Shown here: positions 11,513-20,595 of the stretch, piece after piece
How the letters are laid out: every line of letters starts with the position of its first letter
How positions within the stretch are numbered: position 1 is the stretch's first letter
From: Legionella lytica
GTDB taxonomy: Bacteria; Pseudomonadota; Gammaproteobacteria; Legionellales; Legionellaceae
DNA: 64,000 bases
Assembly: GCF_023921225.1 (NCBI RefSeq)
Contig: NZ_CP071527.1
Coordinates: forward strand, 2,738,501 to 2,802,500
Reading direction: 5' to 3'
Translations under genes and position numbers: made by a program
The notes under the pieces: generated by a model
Databases searched by the model: none
What the model was told of the DNA's origin: nothing
Seen by the model: the letters and a program-made list of their open reading frames with translations, nothing else

Positions 11513-12778
11513 TTAGCGTTTGCAATACGTTTCACGAGTTAATAATACGGCTATTAGAGCCACCACCGCAGTTATAGGAAACATCCACATAGCAAATTGA
11601 AAATCAGCAACCGTGTACGTCGTTGCAGCATTTGCATGATGAGCCATTAACGAACCAAATAATACTTGTCCTACGCCGCCACCGCCCATAATAATTACTG
11701 AGGCAATCCCTGTAGAGGCGCCGGTATTGTCGGCAGAATTACTTTCCGCAATTAAGGGATATGAAATTACTTGCGTGCTGGTAAAAAAGCCTAGGGAGAA
11801 AAAGATAATACTTAATGCCAACTGAGAAAGAGCTATATTTAAAAATAATGGGAGTACAGTCACTAAGGTGGCCAGTGCGCCAATAATCATCAAAGGTTTA
11901 CGTCGGCCTTGGGAATCTGACAACCAGCCCGCCAAGGGACACCCAATCACACTGCCCATAAAAATTAAACTGACCACATTACTCGCAGCCATTTCAGGCA
12001 TTTGATGAACCACTTGCAAATAACTAGCCCCCCATAAGGCACATAAGACCATAATCGGCAAATTCAAAAAAGAGGTGTATAGCCCCGCTAGCCAATTTTG
12101 AGGGTTAGATAAGGCGTTCAAAAAACTTGCAACAGCGTTCCCTTCATTACTCTGCGTTTTTACAGGGGCGTCGTGAGGTCTATCTTGAACAATCCAGTAT
12201 ATCCATAGCCATATAACAACACCTACGGCACCATCGATCAACAAAGCCTGGCGCCAGCCAAATAGCTCATTAAGGTATGCAAAAGGTGTGTGTGCCATCA
12301 TGCCCCCAATAAATGCCATGGTAACTAAAGAACCAACAACCAAGGCTTGTCGTCGGGGTGGAAACCAACGAGCAACCAGCACAACACAGGATAAAAAACA
12401 AAAAGCATTACCGATTCCAGAAAGGAAATGGAAGAATGAAGCCAAAATAAATGAATGGGTAAGAGCAAAACCTACTGTACCAAGAATACACACCAACATA
12501 GCAGATAAAATAACGGTACGAGTAGAAAAGCGATCTAATATTACGCCGGCGGGAAGAAGGAATAAAATGTCGGCCCATAAATAGGCACTAGACATCCAAC
12601 TTAATTGTGTCGCATCAATATTGAAATCATTGCGTAATGGTTGATTAATTACGTCAAAAATATTGAGCTGAAAAAATTCGTATAAAAAAAACAGTCCGGC
12701 GGAAAGGCATACAACCCAAGCCATCAGATCACCACGAGGTACAAAAGTTCTCGAATCCATTGCTACAGAATGCGACAC
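11513..12778 (-). CDS. MFS transporter, probable Pht-type nucleoside carrier
   Basis: An MFS carrier of 421 residues and first gene of the carrier-carrier-deoB operon. It begins with GTG (12776-12778) preceded by GAGGAGTATTT. The motif-A loop is VILDRFSTRT, and the second-half copy is LSDSQGRRKPL. It shares the pattern WVVCLSAGLFFLYEFFQLNIFDVI with [24 protein letters not shown] of its neighbour, so the two are paralogues. By position it would match PhtC of L. pneumophila; substrate preference is inference. Confidence 0.85.
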   Translation of the reverse strand: MSHSVAMDSRTFVPRGDLMAWVVCLSAGLFFLYEFFQLNIFDVINQPLRNDFNIDATQLSWMSSAYLWADILFLLPAGVILDRFSTRTVILSAMLVCILGTVGFALTHSFILASFFHFLSGIGNAFCFLSCVVLVARWFPPRRQALVVGSLVTMAFIGGMMAHTPFAYLNELFGWRQALLIDGAVGVVIWLWIYWIVQDRPHDAPVKTQSNEGNAVASFLNALSNPQNWLAGLYTSFLNLPIMVLCALWGASYLQVVHQMPEMAASNVVSLIFMGSVIGCPLAGWLSDSQGRRKPLMIIGALATLVTVLPLFLNIALSQLALSIIFFSLGFFTSTQVISYPLIAESNSADNTGASTGIASVIIMGGGGVGQVLFGSLMAHHANAATTYTVADFQFAMWMFPITAVVALIAVLLTRETYCKR

Positions 12779-12855
12779 AAATACTCCTCACATTATGGCT
12801 TAAAAATTGCGCAATAGTATAACAAAATTCAAATCAAATTGGTATCTTTTAATAT

Positions 12856-12911
12856 AACGAGGTGAAGCCTACCAAGCTCAAGGCCTAAACTCTGGGTTGC
12901 TTCACCTCGTT
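12856..12911. repeat. 13-bp perfect inverted repeat between the ArnT-like and MFS genes
   Basis: AACGAGGTGAAGC at 12856-12868 is exactly complementary to GCTTCACCTCGTT at 12899-12911, with a 30-nt loop. It lies just after the stop of the ArnT-like gene and 78 bp upstream of the MFS/deoB operon start. Either an arnT-like transcript end (no T run follows) or a leader or operator structure for the operon is possible. Confidence 0.6.
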
Positions 12912-12925
12912 CGTAATTATCCTTA

Positions 12926-14422
12926 TTACGAACAATGTATCCCGGAACTACGTAACAGCACTAAAGACTGCCCATTACTAACTATTTTCTCTACTTCTTG
13001 CATGCGCGCTAATAAATCAGGCTCTATTTGCGATATTTTTTTAGGACTAACCGCAATATAATTTTCCTCATTATTCGAGAGTAATTTGCAAAGTTGTTTG
13101 TGCTTAAACACAAAATCGACCTTACCTCCAGCATAAAACTGAGCCGAATATTCAGTTTTATAATCCCAATAAATAAGCTTGCTGTCAGATGCTGGCTTTT
13201 GCGCTTGCCATGCCGTTACAACTGCTTTTTGTGTTTTAGAGACAACCTCTGGAATCATATTAAACACAATGGTGGCCACTAAAAACAGGATGCCACAGCT
13301 TAGAGACAAACCGAGCACTAACCTCTTAGCGCGCAACATCGCTCCAGCCCTTACCCAATACTCAGTGAAAAACAAAGCAAATGCGGGTAATGAAGGAAAT
13401 ACATAGGTGTAAATAATATTGCTAGAAAAAGTAAAAAATAATAACGGGACTATGGTACATAAGAATAGATAGCCTAACCAGCCATCTTCATCACGAAATA
13501 AAGAAGGCAACGTTTTGCGATAACTTACAAACCAGGCCGCACCAAGTAATCCCCAGGGGAAACTACCTGCTGCAGCAAAAACCCAAATCATTCCCCAATG
13601 CTCTTTGTGAGCATATCCGTATTTATCCCCTGTCCATCCGGGTGTAACAAATCGGTGAAAATGCTCTCCGGCAATAAAGTATTTTAAAAAGCCGGGGGTA
13701 CGCATTTCTGCCAAGATATACCAAGGAAGAGCGATTGCTAATGCCAGAAGAGTTCCGGTTATCCACGGCAATCTATTCCATAAATTACGCCATTGGTTAC
13801 GCAATACGACCCAACAAAAAATTGGCATTCCAGCGAGCACTGTAGCGGCAGGCCCTTTTGCTAATAACCCTAAACCAACACCAACAAAAAAAGCATAAGA
13901 CCATATTTTATGGTTATCAACAACCGCACGCCAAAAAGACACGAGAACAAGAGTTGTACAAAAAATCAATGAAGGATCCGTCATTACGGTTCCAGCATCC
14001 AGAAAGAAATACAGGGTCCCCGCAAGGATTAAAGCCGTTAAAGTTGCCACAGTATGACCACTATGTTTTTTAGCTAAATCCCAAACCAGCCACAGTGTCC
14101 CGATAGAGAGCAGCAAGCCCGGCAAACGTACAGCAAGCTCATTCACACCAAATAATTTCATTGAAAAGGCAGAGAGCCAGGTGGACAAAGGAGGCTTAGC
14201 CCAAAAGGGAACCCCATAATCATGGAGTAAGGTGACCCAATTTCCAGTTTCCAGCATTTTACGCGCAATTTCAGCGTAACGAGCTTCAGAAACATCGTTA
14301 AGCGGAATAAAACACATGGAAATAACACGACAGATTAGAAGGAAAGACAATACAAATAATGCATGATTTAAAAATTGCCTTTGCAATAGTTTATCGTTTT
14401 CTATGTTCAAAACTGACCCCAC
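12926..14422 (-). CDS. ArnT-like membrane glycosyltransferase (PMT family)
   Basis: An integral membrane glycosyltransferase of the GT-C fold that uses a polyprenyl-phosphate sugar donor on the periplasmic face, as ArnT does when adding aminoarabinose to lipid A. In its 498 residues the acidic first periplasmic loop is present (PLNDVSEARYAEIARKMLETGNW, with the conserved D and E), followed by the PPLSTW region, many hydrophobic helices and AKGPAA near helix 6. It stands alone, without arn biosynthesis genes nearby, so the actual sugar is unknown. PMT_2 family membership is firm; ArnT activity is not. Confidence 0.85.
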   Translation of the reverse strand: MGSVLNIENDKLLQRQFLNHALFVLSFLLICRVISMCFIPLNDVSEARYAEIARKMLETGNWVTLLHDYGVPFWAKPPLSTWLSAFSMKLFGVNELAVRLPGLLLSIGTLWLVWDLAKKHSGHTVATLTALILAGTLYFFLDAGTVMTDPSLIFCTTLVLVSFWRAVVDNHKIWSYAFFVGVGLGLLAKGPAATVLAGMPIFCWVVLRNQWRNLWNRLPWITGTLLALAIALPWYILAEMRTPGFLKYFIAGEHFHRFVTPGWTGDKYGYAHKEHWGMIWVFAAAGSFPWGLLGAAWFVSYRKTLPSLFRDEDGWLGYLFLCTIVPLLFFTFSSNIIYTYVFPSLPAFALFFTEYWVRAGAMLRAKRLVLGLSLSCGILFLVATIVFNMIPEVVSKTQKAVVTAWQAQKPASDSKLIYWDYKTEYSAQFYAGGKVDFVFKHKQLCKLLSNNEENYIAVSPKKISQIEPDLLARMQEVEKIVSNGQSLVLLRSSGIHCS

Positions 14423-14763
14423 TCAATATTGCCTGGTAGTCCAAATAGATGAGCTACCCCCAAATTTTACCATAAAATGCTGTTTACATTTTCCTTAGCT
14501 TAAACCCAAAGAAAAGTAAATAGCCTCTAAAAATGAGAGAGAATATTACCTGTTATTAAAATTAATACAAATTTTTTCATATTTTTTTCTATTTTATGTA
14601 GATAAATCCTCTCTTTTTTAACTAATAACATGCTGTATTTATTATTCTTTTTTCAAATAGCTAATTTGTATAATGAAAATACATGACGAGCGGTTTAGTT
14701 TAGTTTACACTGGGTGCTGTAAGATGAACTTACATGACTTTTAATGGATTTTGGGAGAAAAAC
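14423..14763. other. AT-rich intergenic region with a candidate promoter
   Basis: A 341-bp region without supported genes between divergent transcripts. A perfect TATAAT lies at 14669-14674 on the plus strand, about 95 bp ahead of the chosen start of the coiled-coil gene. The matching -35 hexamer is weak. High AT content is common upstream of Legionella effector genes. Confidence 0.45.
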
Positions 14764-16260
14764 ATGACGTTTGAGTTAAAAACTTTGAAGGAATTAAAAG
14801 ATCATTTCAATCGCACAAAAGAGACGGTGCTCAATTACGAACATGCAGTATCTTTTGATAAACTCGCAGAACCAAAAATGCGTTCGGCCATGATGTTACA
14901 GGAGGCTGTTTTACTAAAGATAGAAGAACAAATTACTGTTTTATCGAAAGATAAAGAAGAAAAACTCGCTAAAATAGACGAAAAGCTTAAACTAGAACTT
15001 GAAAAAACAAAGCAAGAAAGCGAAAAATCAAAGTTCAGCCCAACCAAACTAAAAGAAGAAGCCGAAAAAGCCAAGAATAAACTTGAAAGTAGGTTTAATG
15101 AAAATATACAAAACTATACCTTGGCATTTTATGGAGCCATGTTAATCGCTCAAGATGAAATTAGCTCGATTAACCGTACCCGCGCCAAAATGCTATCATC
15201 TCGTATTGCTGAAGCTATAGGTATAGGTGCCTCTGTTTCTGTTGAGAAACTTCCCAACGCCAATAATTACGAAACATTCTATGTGATGTTCAATGCATTA
15301 ATGCTATCCCACCTCTATCCAAATGCTGATGCACGCAAAGGCTTTAAAGAAGAGCATATGCTTTCAGCGTTGCCCAAAGATGATTTGGAAAGAATACTCA
15401 CAAAAGGTTATGAGTTTGAAAAAAATGCTCGTATAGCGGTAGTTAATGGGTTAGCAGCCAATGGAAAAAGTGTTATTAACGTTTCAGCATACAAAGTTGA
15501 AAAAGAAACTCCAGCTTCGGCTACAGAACGATTCAAATCGTTTGCTGAGCTGAAAAAAGAGCTTGAAGGCATCATCACTGCAGAGTTAGTTTCTAAAGGA
15601 AAAGGAACAATTAATGAAGTACAAGCTCGCGCAGCTCAACTTAATTTCCTAGAAAAAATTGGTACTTTAGTGGAGAGTTTGGACATTAAAGATACTGAAA
15701 AAACAGCTATCCTTGCAGGAGCTATGTATCTGGTTCGTAAAGAAATTCAAAAAAGCTATGCGGACAGCTTAATTCACTGTATGCGTTCTCCCGATAACTC
15801 GGAAATCCACAAAAAACTTGGTGAGCTACTCGGCGCAGAAAGCATATCTCATCTGGATCATGAATCTTTATTGCACGCCGCAAATAATTTTATTCGCTAT
15901 GCTACCCTGGAAAGCAAAAACCCAGAGCAAAAAACATCAACTGTCAAAGTAATCAATGAGTCCCATCCATTTGTCAAAATTGAGGGATTCAAGTTATCTG
16001 AAGTACTGAATTTGTTCTTCGAGGCAATTTGTTCTAGCCGTGACAGCGCATGCAAGCAGATTTTCATTACGATGAAACAAAGTGAAAAAGTGGAACAACC
16101 TGAAAATTCAACCTCAGGTTATTCTTGGAATCCTGCTAATTTAATTAAAGGATATTCACTGAGTATATTCGGAGGCAAAAAAGGAGAAACTCCTGATACA
16201 GCCCATACTGATAGCTTACCTTTAGATGCTCCCAGCACATCAAGCGTACACAACGGCTAG
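14764..16260 (+). CDS. Coiled-coil protein, effector candidate
   Basis: No family is recognised. The protein has about 498 residues with the start at the ATG at 14764, which has GGGAG 7 nt upstream; an in-frame ATG at 14734 has a poorer site. Residues about 45-115 are a dense Lys/Glu coiled coil (KDKEEKLAKIDEKLKLELEK and onward). The rest is mixed helical, and the C-terminus has a Gly/Tyr-rich turn (GYSWNPANLIKGYS) then a polar, Ser/Thr/Asp-rich tail ending SSVHNG. No signal peptide or clear membrane span. Size, coiled coil, AT-rich promoter region and solitary position resemble Dot/Icm substrates of Legionella; export is inference. Confidence 0.8.
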   Translation: MTFELKTLKELKDHFNRTKETVLNYEHAVSFDKLAEPKMRSAMMLQEAVLLKIEEQITVLSKDKEEKLAKIDEKLKLELEKTKQESEKSKFSPTKLKEEAEKAKNKLESRFNENIQNYTLAFYGAMLIAQDEISSINRTRAKMLSSRIAEAIGIGASVSVEKLPNANNYETFYVMFNALMLSHLYPNADARKGFKEEHMLSALPKDDLERILTKGYEFEKNARIAVVNGLAANGKSVINVSAYKVEKETPASATERFKSFAELKKELEGIITAELVSKGKGTINEVQARAAQLNFLEKIGTLVESLDIKDTEKTAILAGAMYLVRKEIQKSYADSLIHCMRSPDNSEIHKKLGELLGAESISHLDHESLLHAANNFIRYATLESKNPEQKTSTVKVINESHPFVKIEGFKLSEVLNLFFEAICSSRDSACKQIFITMKQSEKVEQPENSTSGYSWNPANLIKGYSLSIFGGKKGETPDTAHTDSLPLDAPSTSSVHNG

Positions 16261-16272
16261 GCCGTTCGCTTT

Positions 16273-16300
16273 TGAGTAGTCGCTGTTTTGCGACTACTCA
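16273..16300 (+). terminator. Hairpin after the coiled-coil gene
   Basis: An 11-bp perfect stem (TGAGTAGTCGC / GCGACTACTCA) with loop TGTTTT starts 12 bp beyond the stop codon. The following ATATTTGC is T-poor, so this may be a weak intrinsic terminator. Confidence 0.6.
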
Positions 16301-16396
16301 TATTTGCTCCTCATTATAGTGCATATTATCCCTTTAGATTAAGTTCTTAAATTTTGTTACAATGTCGTTTCTTTAATATTGTTGTATCTTGCACTA

Positions 16397-17317
16397 ATGA
16401 AAATTAAATTAATAATTAAAAATATAATTCCCGCTTTAATGCTTTTTTCCGCCCTACCTACAGTAAGTTTTGCACTACCCTCAATGCAAGCCTCAACTGA
16501 TGAGCCACAAAAACTAAGCAGCCATAAGGCACCCCATTCAACAACCAAAAAGCTCATCTCAGTTACTATCGATGATTTACCCTTTGTTGGTGAGTATCGA
16601 AACTTTCATTTAAATATGATGATTGAAACCATGAGCAAACAGCGAGTTCCGGCAACAGGCTTTATTATTGCCAGCGAGGTACGTAAAGATAACTGGGAAA
16701 TTCTCCGCAAGTTTCGTGATGCAGGTTTTGGTTTAGGTAATCATACATTGACACATGCCAATCTTGGTCGACTTGGTACCAAAGAGGCAATTCGTGAAAT
16801 TGGCGAAGCTGATGCAATTTTATCCCCTGTATTAACAGAGCCCAAATATTTTCGTTATCCTTATTTATCAATGAATTCAGGACAAAAGAAAGATGCGCTC
16901 CTTTGTTTTCTTGCAAAAAAGAATTATCAAGTTGCGCCCATCACTGTAGATTCTAAAGACTTTGTCTTCAACCAAAGACTACTCGCCGTTCCTGAACTCA
17001 AGCGACGTGCTTACCTTGAGGAATTAAAGCCTTTTTATTTAGATTTTATTTGGCAACAAACTCTGCGAGCAGAAGAGCAACACAACAGCCAACAAGCCCA
17101 AATTTTATTAATCCACGCCAATCTGCTTAATGCCTATGTGTTACCAGATATAATTAAGTTATATAAAGAAAATGGCTATACCTTTGTCAGCCTGGAAAAA
17201 GCGTTAAAAACATTTAAGTCATCAGCTCACTGTTCCAAGCCACAGCTTCATCCGCAACCACAGCCTAAACTGGGGAAAAATACTAAAGATATTGAAGCCT
17301 TTGTCGCCTGGGATTAA
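16397..17317 (+). CDS. Secreted polysaccharide deacetylase (NodB domain)
   Basis: A carbohydrate esterase 4 protein predicted to remove acetyl groups from a polysaccharide or peptidoglycan sugar. From the ATG at 16397 the protein is about 306 aa, with a basic start and hydrophobic signal segment (IIPALMLFSALPTVSFA). NodB motif 1 is TIDDLP (the metal-binding DD pair), motif 2 is NHTLTH (metal-ligand histidines) and motif 3 is FRYPYL. The frame opens 6 codons earlier at a TTG without a ribosome site. The C-terminal tail is Pro/Gln/His-rich. Target polymer not evident. Confidence 0.88.
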   Translation: MKIKLIIKNIIPALMLFSALPTVSFALPSMQASTDEPQKLSSHKAPHSTTKKLISVTIDDLPFVGEYRNFHLNMMIETMSKQRVPATGFIIASEVRKDNWEILRKFRDAGFGLGNHTLTHANLGRLGTKEAIREIGEADAILSPVLTEPKYFRYPYLSMNSGQKKDALLCFLAKKNYQVAPITVDSKDFVFNQRLLAVPELKRRAYLEELKPFYLDFIWQQTLRAEEQHNSQQAQILLIHANLLNAYVLPDIIKLYKENGYTFVSLEKALKTFKSSAHCSKPQLHPQPQPKLGKNTKDIEAFVAWD

Positions 17318-17344
17318 TTTGTCACTCGTTGCGATTTCCCCAAT

Positions 17345-17368
17345 GTAGGCTGGGCTGTAAAGCCCAGC
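17345..17368. repeat. Palindromic interspersed repeat, family B copy 1
   Basis: GTAG followed by the hairpin GCTGGGCTGTAAAGCCCAGC (7-bp stem, loop TGTAAA). Identical cores occur at 53166-53189 and, in inverted orientation, 57356-57379, with a diverged copy at 57307-57330. All are between genes. Confidence 0.8.
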
Positions 17369-17532
17369 GCCGGCCTCTGGGGTCGCACGAGTACTGTTTA
17401 GCAGGCTTACAGCAAACATAAATTTAATTACCCTAAAGACCCCATCTATGGTACAATTACCCATATTTTATTCACATTGACCTCTTAAAACACGATTTGA
17501 GCTCCATCTCCATTTTTATTTAAGGAAATACC

Positions 17533-18804
17533 ATGAGTTTTACATCCTTAGGTTTAATCGAACCTTTACTACGCGCCGTTAATGAATCAGGATACACCGA
17601 GCCCTCCCCTATTCAAGCACAATCCATTCCTGCCATTTTACGTGGCCATGACATTCTTGCCTCGGCACAAACGGGAACGGGTAAAACTGCAAGTTTCGTA
17701 TTGCCTATTTTACAAAAACTCCACGAACAACCTCGCGCCAAAGGCAATCATGCTAAAGTATTAATTCTCACTCCTACCCGTGAACTAGCGGCTCAAGTGT
17801 ATGACAGCGTGAAACAATACGGCGGCTATACACCTTTACGTTCAACCGTAGTTTTTGGTGGCGTAAAAATTAATCCACAAATGATGAAGCTCCGAAGCGG
17901 TGTTGAGATTTTAGTGGCAACTCCCGGACGCTTATTAGACCTACACCAGCAACGAGCTATTCAATTCAATGAAATTAACACCCTGGTTTTAGATGAAGCG
18001 GACCGCATGTTGGACATGGGCTTTATCCATGACATCAAACGTATCATTAGCATGCTGCCCAGACATCGTCAGAATTTATTATTTTCCGCAACCTTTTCTG
18101 ATGGCATTCGTACTTTAGCGAAAGGATTATTAAACAATCCTGTTGAAATCGATGTATCGCCTCGAAATACAACCGCCATTAAAATCAAACAAACCGTACA
18201 TCCTGTAGATAAAAGCCGTAAGGCAGCTTTGTTAAGCCATTTAATTCATAAAAATAAATGGGGACAAACTTTGGTTTTTGCAAAAACCAAACACGGCGCT
18301 AATAAACTGGTAAAACAATTGTCTGAAGAGCATATTTATGCTGCAGCCATTCATGGCAATAAATCACAATCACAACGTACTAAAGCCCTGGCTGATTTTA
18401 AATCAGGGGAATTGCATATCCTAGTCGCTACAGACATTGCTGCTCGCGGAATTGATATTGACCAACTGCCTTGCGTTGTTAATTTTGATTTGCCACAAGT
18501 AGCAGAAGATTACGTGCATCGTATTGGTCGTACAGGTCGCGCAGGCGCCTCTGGTTTGGCGGTTTCTCTAGTTTGCGCTGATGAAGTTGGCCAATTACAA
18601 GCGATTGAAAAATTAATTAAACGCAAATTAGATCGCATGGAAATTGATGACTTTGAACCTAATCATCGCCTTCCCAGTTCCTCATTGCCAACTCAAGTGA
18701 AGAAAGGTCCTCCGAAAAATAGAAAGCCATCGCCAGAAAACAAGAAAAAGGCAGAAAACAAGCGATTCGGAAAAAATAAGATCAAAGTAATGGATAAAAA
18801 GTGA
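17533..18804 (+). CDS. rhlE: DEAD-box ATP-dependent RNA helicase, RhlE type
   Basis: An RNA helicase that remodels structured RNA, for example during ribosome assembly or cold adaptation. In order: Q motif ([14 protein letters not shown]), Walker A AQTGTGKT at residues 45-52, [21 protein letters not shown] box ([13 protein letters not shown]), SAT motif (FSATFSD), then in the second RecA domain [12 protein letters not shown] and [10 protein letters not shown]. The C-terminal tail is lysine-rich with little structure, typical of RhlE. Length 423 aa. A strong hairpin terminator follows. Confidence 0.95.
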   Translation: MSFTSLGLIEPLLRAVNESGYTEPSPIQAQSIPAILRGHDILASAQTGTGKTASFVLPILQKLHEQPRAKGNHAKVLILTPTRELAAQVYDSVKQYGGYTPLRSTVVFGGVKINPQMMKLRSGVEILVATPGRLLDLHQQRAIQFNEINTLVLDEADRMLDMGFIHDIKRIISMLPRHRQNLLFSATFSDGIRTLAKGLLNNPVEIDVSPRNTTAIKIKQTVHPVDKSRKAALLSHLIHKNKWGQTLVFAKTKHGANKLVKQLSEEHIYAAAIHGNKSQSQRTKALADFKSGELHILVATDIAARGIDIDQLPCVVNFDLPQVAEDYVHRIGRTGRAGASGLAVSLVCADEVGQLQAIEKLIKRKLDRMEIDDFEPNHRLPSSSLPTQVKKGPPKNRKPSPENKKKAENKRFGKNKIKVMDKK

Positions 18805-18821
18805 CTCTTGTGGTAAAATTC

Positions 18822-18862
18822 GCGCCTTTTTAACCATATCTTATTGATAAAAGGCGCTTTTT
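18822..18862 (+). terminator. Terminator of rhlE running into the next start codon
   Basis: A 9-bp perfect stem (GCGCCTTTT at 18822-18830, AAAAGGCGC at 18849-18857) with an 18-nt loop and a five-T run at 18858-18862. The T run directly touches the ATG at 18863, and the only Shine-Dalgarno-like bases (AAGG) of the next gene lie inside the 3' arm. Folding would both end transcription and hide the ribosome site. Confidence 0.7.
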
Positions 18863-19951
18863 ATGCAATCCAAATTAGATGATTTTTTTACCACGCCACC
18901 AAATGAAGAGGATAGATTTCGTTCAAATAACTCAACTAAGATAACTCGCGACTTCGTGTATTCAATTCATTCGCTAGCAACTTTAGGAACGTTATTAACA
19001 GAAAAAAAACAAGGTAAAGAAGTTCCTGACTTACGCTATCTGGTTGATGTAAATGGAGTGGCATGGTTTGCTAGAGAAACACACAATGATGCCCCAATCG
19101 CTCCTGCTCATTATAAAATGACAGGCTCTCCTCGAAACGCTGCTTATTGTAAAACAGCAGGTAATCTCTTTTTTAGTGAAGACTATTCTACATTGATCAG
19201 AATTAATCATAAAAGTGGCGACTTCCGCCCATCATTTGATTCTATTAAATGGATTTTAGCAATTTTTGTTGCTAATGAAGACCGACTTCCATTTAAATTA
19301 CCGGAAATTCTAATTATTGATGAATTAAACCATACAGGTAAAGTAATACAAAGTCACCAATGCTCAATTGCCGACATTAAAAAATGGTTAACAACTTTTG
19401 CACTAACTTTAAAATTAGAAGCGCAATACTCTGAAACTAAAGAAGTGTCCTACAAAAAAGAGGGGGCTAGCCGCTTGGCTGATATTAAGAAAGAGGGCTT
19501 TGTTCAAATACCAAGAAGGCTAGCATTTGGAGACGATGATAAAGAAAACTCTGTTCCTTTTGATGACAATAAAGTATCCAGAAAATTAGCATTTGAAGAC
19601 GATGTTGAGCCCGAGGCGCCAAGCATGCCAGCTCTATTAGACCTGCCCGTGAGAACCGCGAATACTTATAGGGCATTAAAAAATTCGTCATTACCAATGT
19701 TTGGCACCAAGAGGCTGACTCACCCAGGAGTTAGCCAGCCACAACTGACCCCGCTGTTCTCTGGACAAGAAGTACCAACACCACTCTATGGTGAGGAATC
19801 TGGCCCAGGCACCCCACCACCACTGAAAAAAAGAAAGCCGAGACAACCTAGGCATATTGACTTCGTGAGTTCATTAGCCGAGTCCAGTGAATCAAAGCAG
19901 GGAGCGGAAACAAGCACTCCAGAATCATCGCTTAAAGGGTATTTTGATTAA
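18863..19951 (+). CDS. Effector candidate with PIP-box-, RxL-, KEN- and NLS-like motifs
   Basis: No named family is recognised in these 362 residues. The N-terminus has QSKLDDFF at residues 2-9, a full match to the PCNA-interacting (PIP) box Q-x-x-L-x-x-F-F and close to the one in eukaryotic FEN1. Residues about 30-185 look like a folded domain (FSEDYSTLIRINHKSGDFRP...). The rest is disordered and acidic, with RRLAF (218-222) and RKLAF (240-244), both fitting the cyclin-docking pattern RxLxF. KEN lies at 227-229, a basic run KKRK at 322-325 looks like a nuclear signal, several TP sites are present, and a final ESSLKGYF (354-361) is like a PIP box with E for Q. No signal peptide or membrane span. 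The ATG abuts a terminator T run. Secretion and a nuclear role are inference. Confidence 0.8.
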   Translation: MQSKLDDFFTTPPNEEDRFRSNNSTKITRDFVYSIHSLATLGTLLTEKKQGKEVPDLRYLVDVNGVAWFARETHNDAPIAPAHYKMTGSPRNAAYCKTAGNLFFSEDYSTLIRINHKSGDFRPSFDSIKWILAIFVANEDRLPFKLPEILIIDELNHTGKVIQSHQCSIADIKKWLTTFALTLKLEAQYSETKEVSYKKEGASRLADIKKEGFVQIPRRLAFGDDDKENSVPFDDNKVSRKLAFEDDVEPEAPSMPALLDLPVRTANTYRALKNSSLPMFGTKRLTHPGVSQPQLTPLFSGQEVPTPLYGEESGPGTPPPLKKRKPRQPRHIDFVSSLAESSESKQGAETSTPESSLKGYFD

Positions 19952-20104
19952 GCCTTTAGATACTAGCTACGTTATTCTGAGCGCAGAGAAAGTTCTCCTG
20001 AATATGGCATAAGTTTTATGAAATAGTATAATGCCTCATTCAGGAGATCATTCATCTTAAACGCATTTGGGTGACGTAGTTTTTCCCCGGATCTAGAGGG
20101 TAAT

Positions 20105-20524
20105 TTGGATTCACAAAAAACATCAGGCTTTACTTTAATCGAACTATTAATCGTATTATTCATCATAGCAAGCTTTGCCATAATGGCTTATCCCTCCTAT
20201 GCATCTTTTCTCCTAAAAACCCACCGCGTAGATGCTTTGACCAGCTTAACTCAAGAACAAATGCTACTAGAGACATGTTATGCACAAAACCATTCCTATG
20301 CTAAGAACTGTGAACACTTAGTCCGCTACCCACATAATTCTCCTCAAGGCTATTATCTTCTTAATCTAATAAAACCAAGCAAATCGACATATACTCTTAA
20401 AGCAATAGCAACAGGAGCCCAAACAAAAGACTCGCATTGTACTGAGTTTTTAATTGATCAAAACAATAGAAAAATAGCTGTAGACGGTGATGGTGCAATA
20501 CAAAATGATTGCTGGTTACTGTAA
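20105..20524 (+). CDS. Type IV pilin-like protein (PilE-like minor pilin)
   Basis: A small prepilin of about 139 aa: short leader MDSQKTSG, cleavage before F9, then the class III prepilin signature FTLIELLIVLFIIASFAIMA with Glu at mature position 5. The C-terminal half has a PilE-like layout with four cysteines (CYAQ..., NCEHL..., HCTEF..., NDCW), two of which could form the D-region disulfide. The start is TTG (20105-20107) with AGAGGG a few bases upstream. It sits next to comEC, so a role in type IV pilus-dependent DNA uptake is plausible. It is too short and isolated to be sure it is the major PilE. Confidence 0.85.
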   Translation: MDSQKTSGFTLIELLIVLFIIASFAIMAYPSYASFLLKTHRVDALTSLTQEQMLLETCYAQNHSYAKNCEHLVRYPHNSPQGYYLLNLIKPSKSTYTLKAIATGAQTKDSHCTEFLIDQNNRKIAVDGDGAIQNDCWLL

Positions 20525-20595
20525 ATAAAATTTCCTTTACAGGCACTTCCTAATTTCCTACTATGCATGCTGGAGAGTCCAACACTGAAATTTAA

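Noticed and set aside
19972..20181. 69-codon minus-strand frame
   Set aside because: Overlaps the pilin-like gene start, no ribosome site and no recognisable features.
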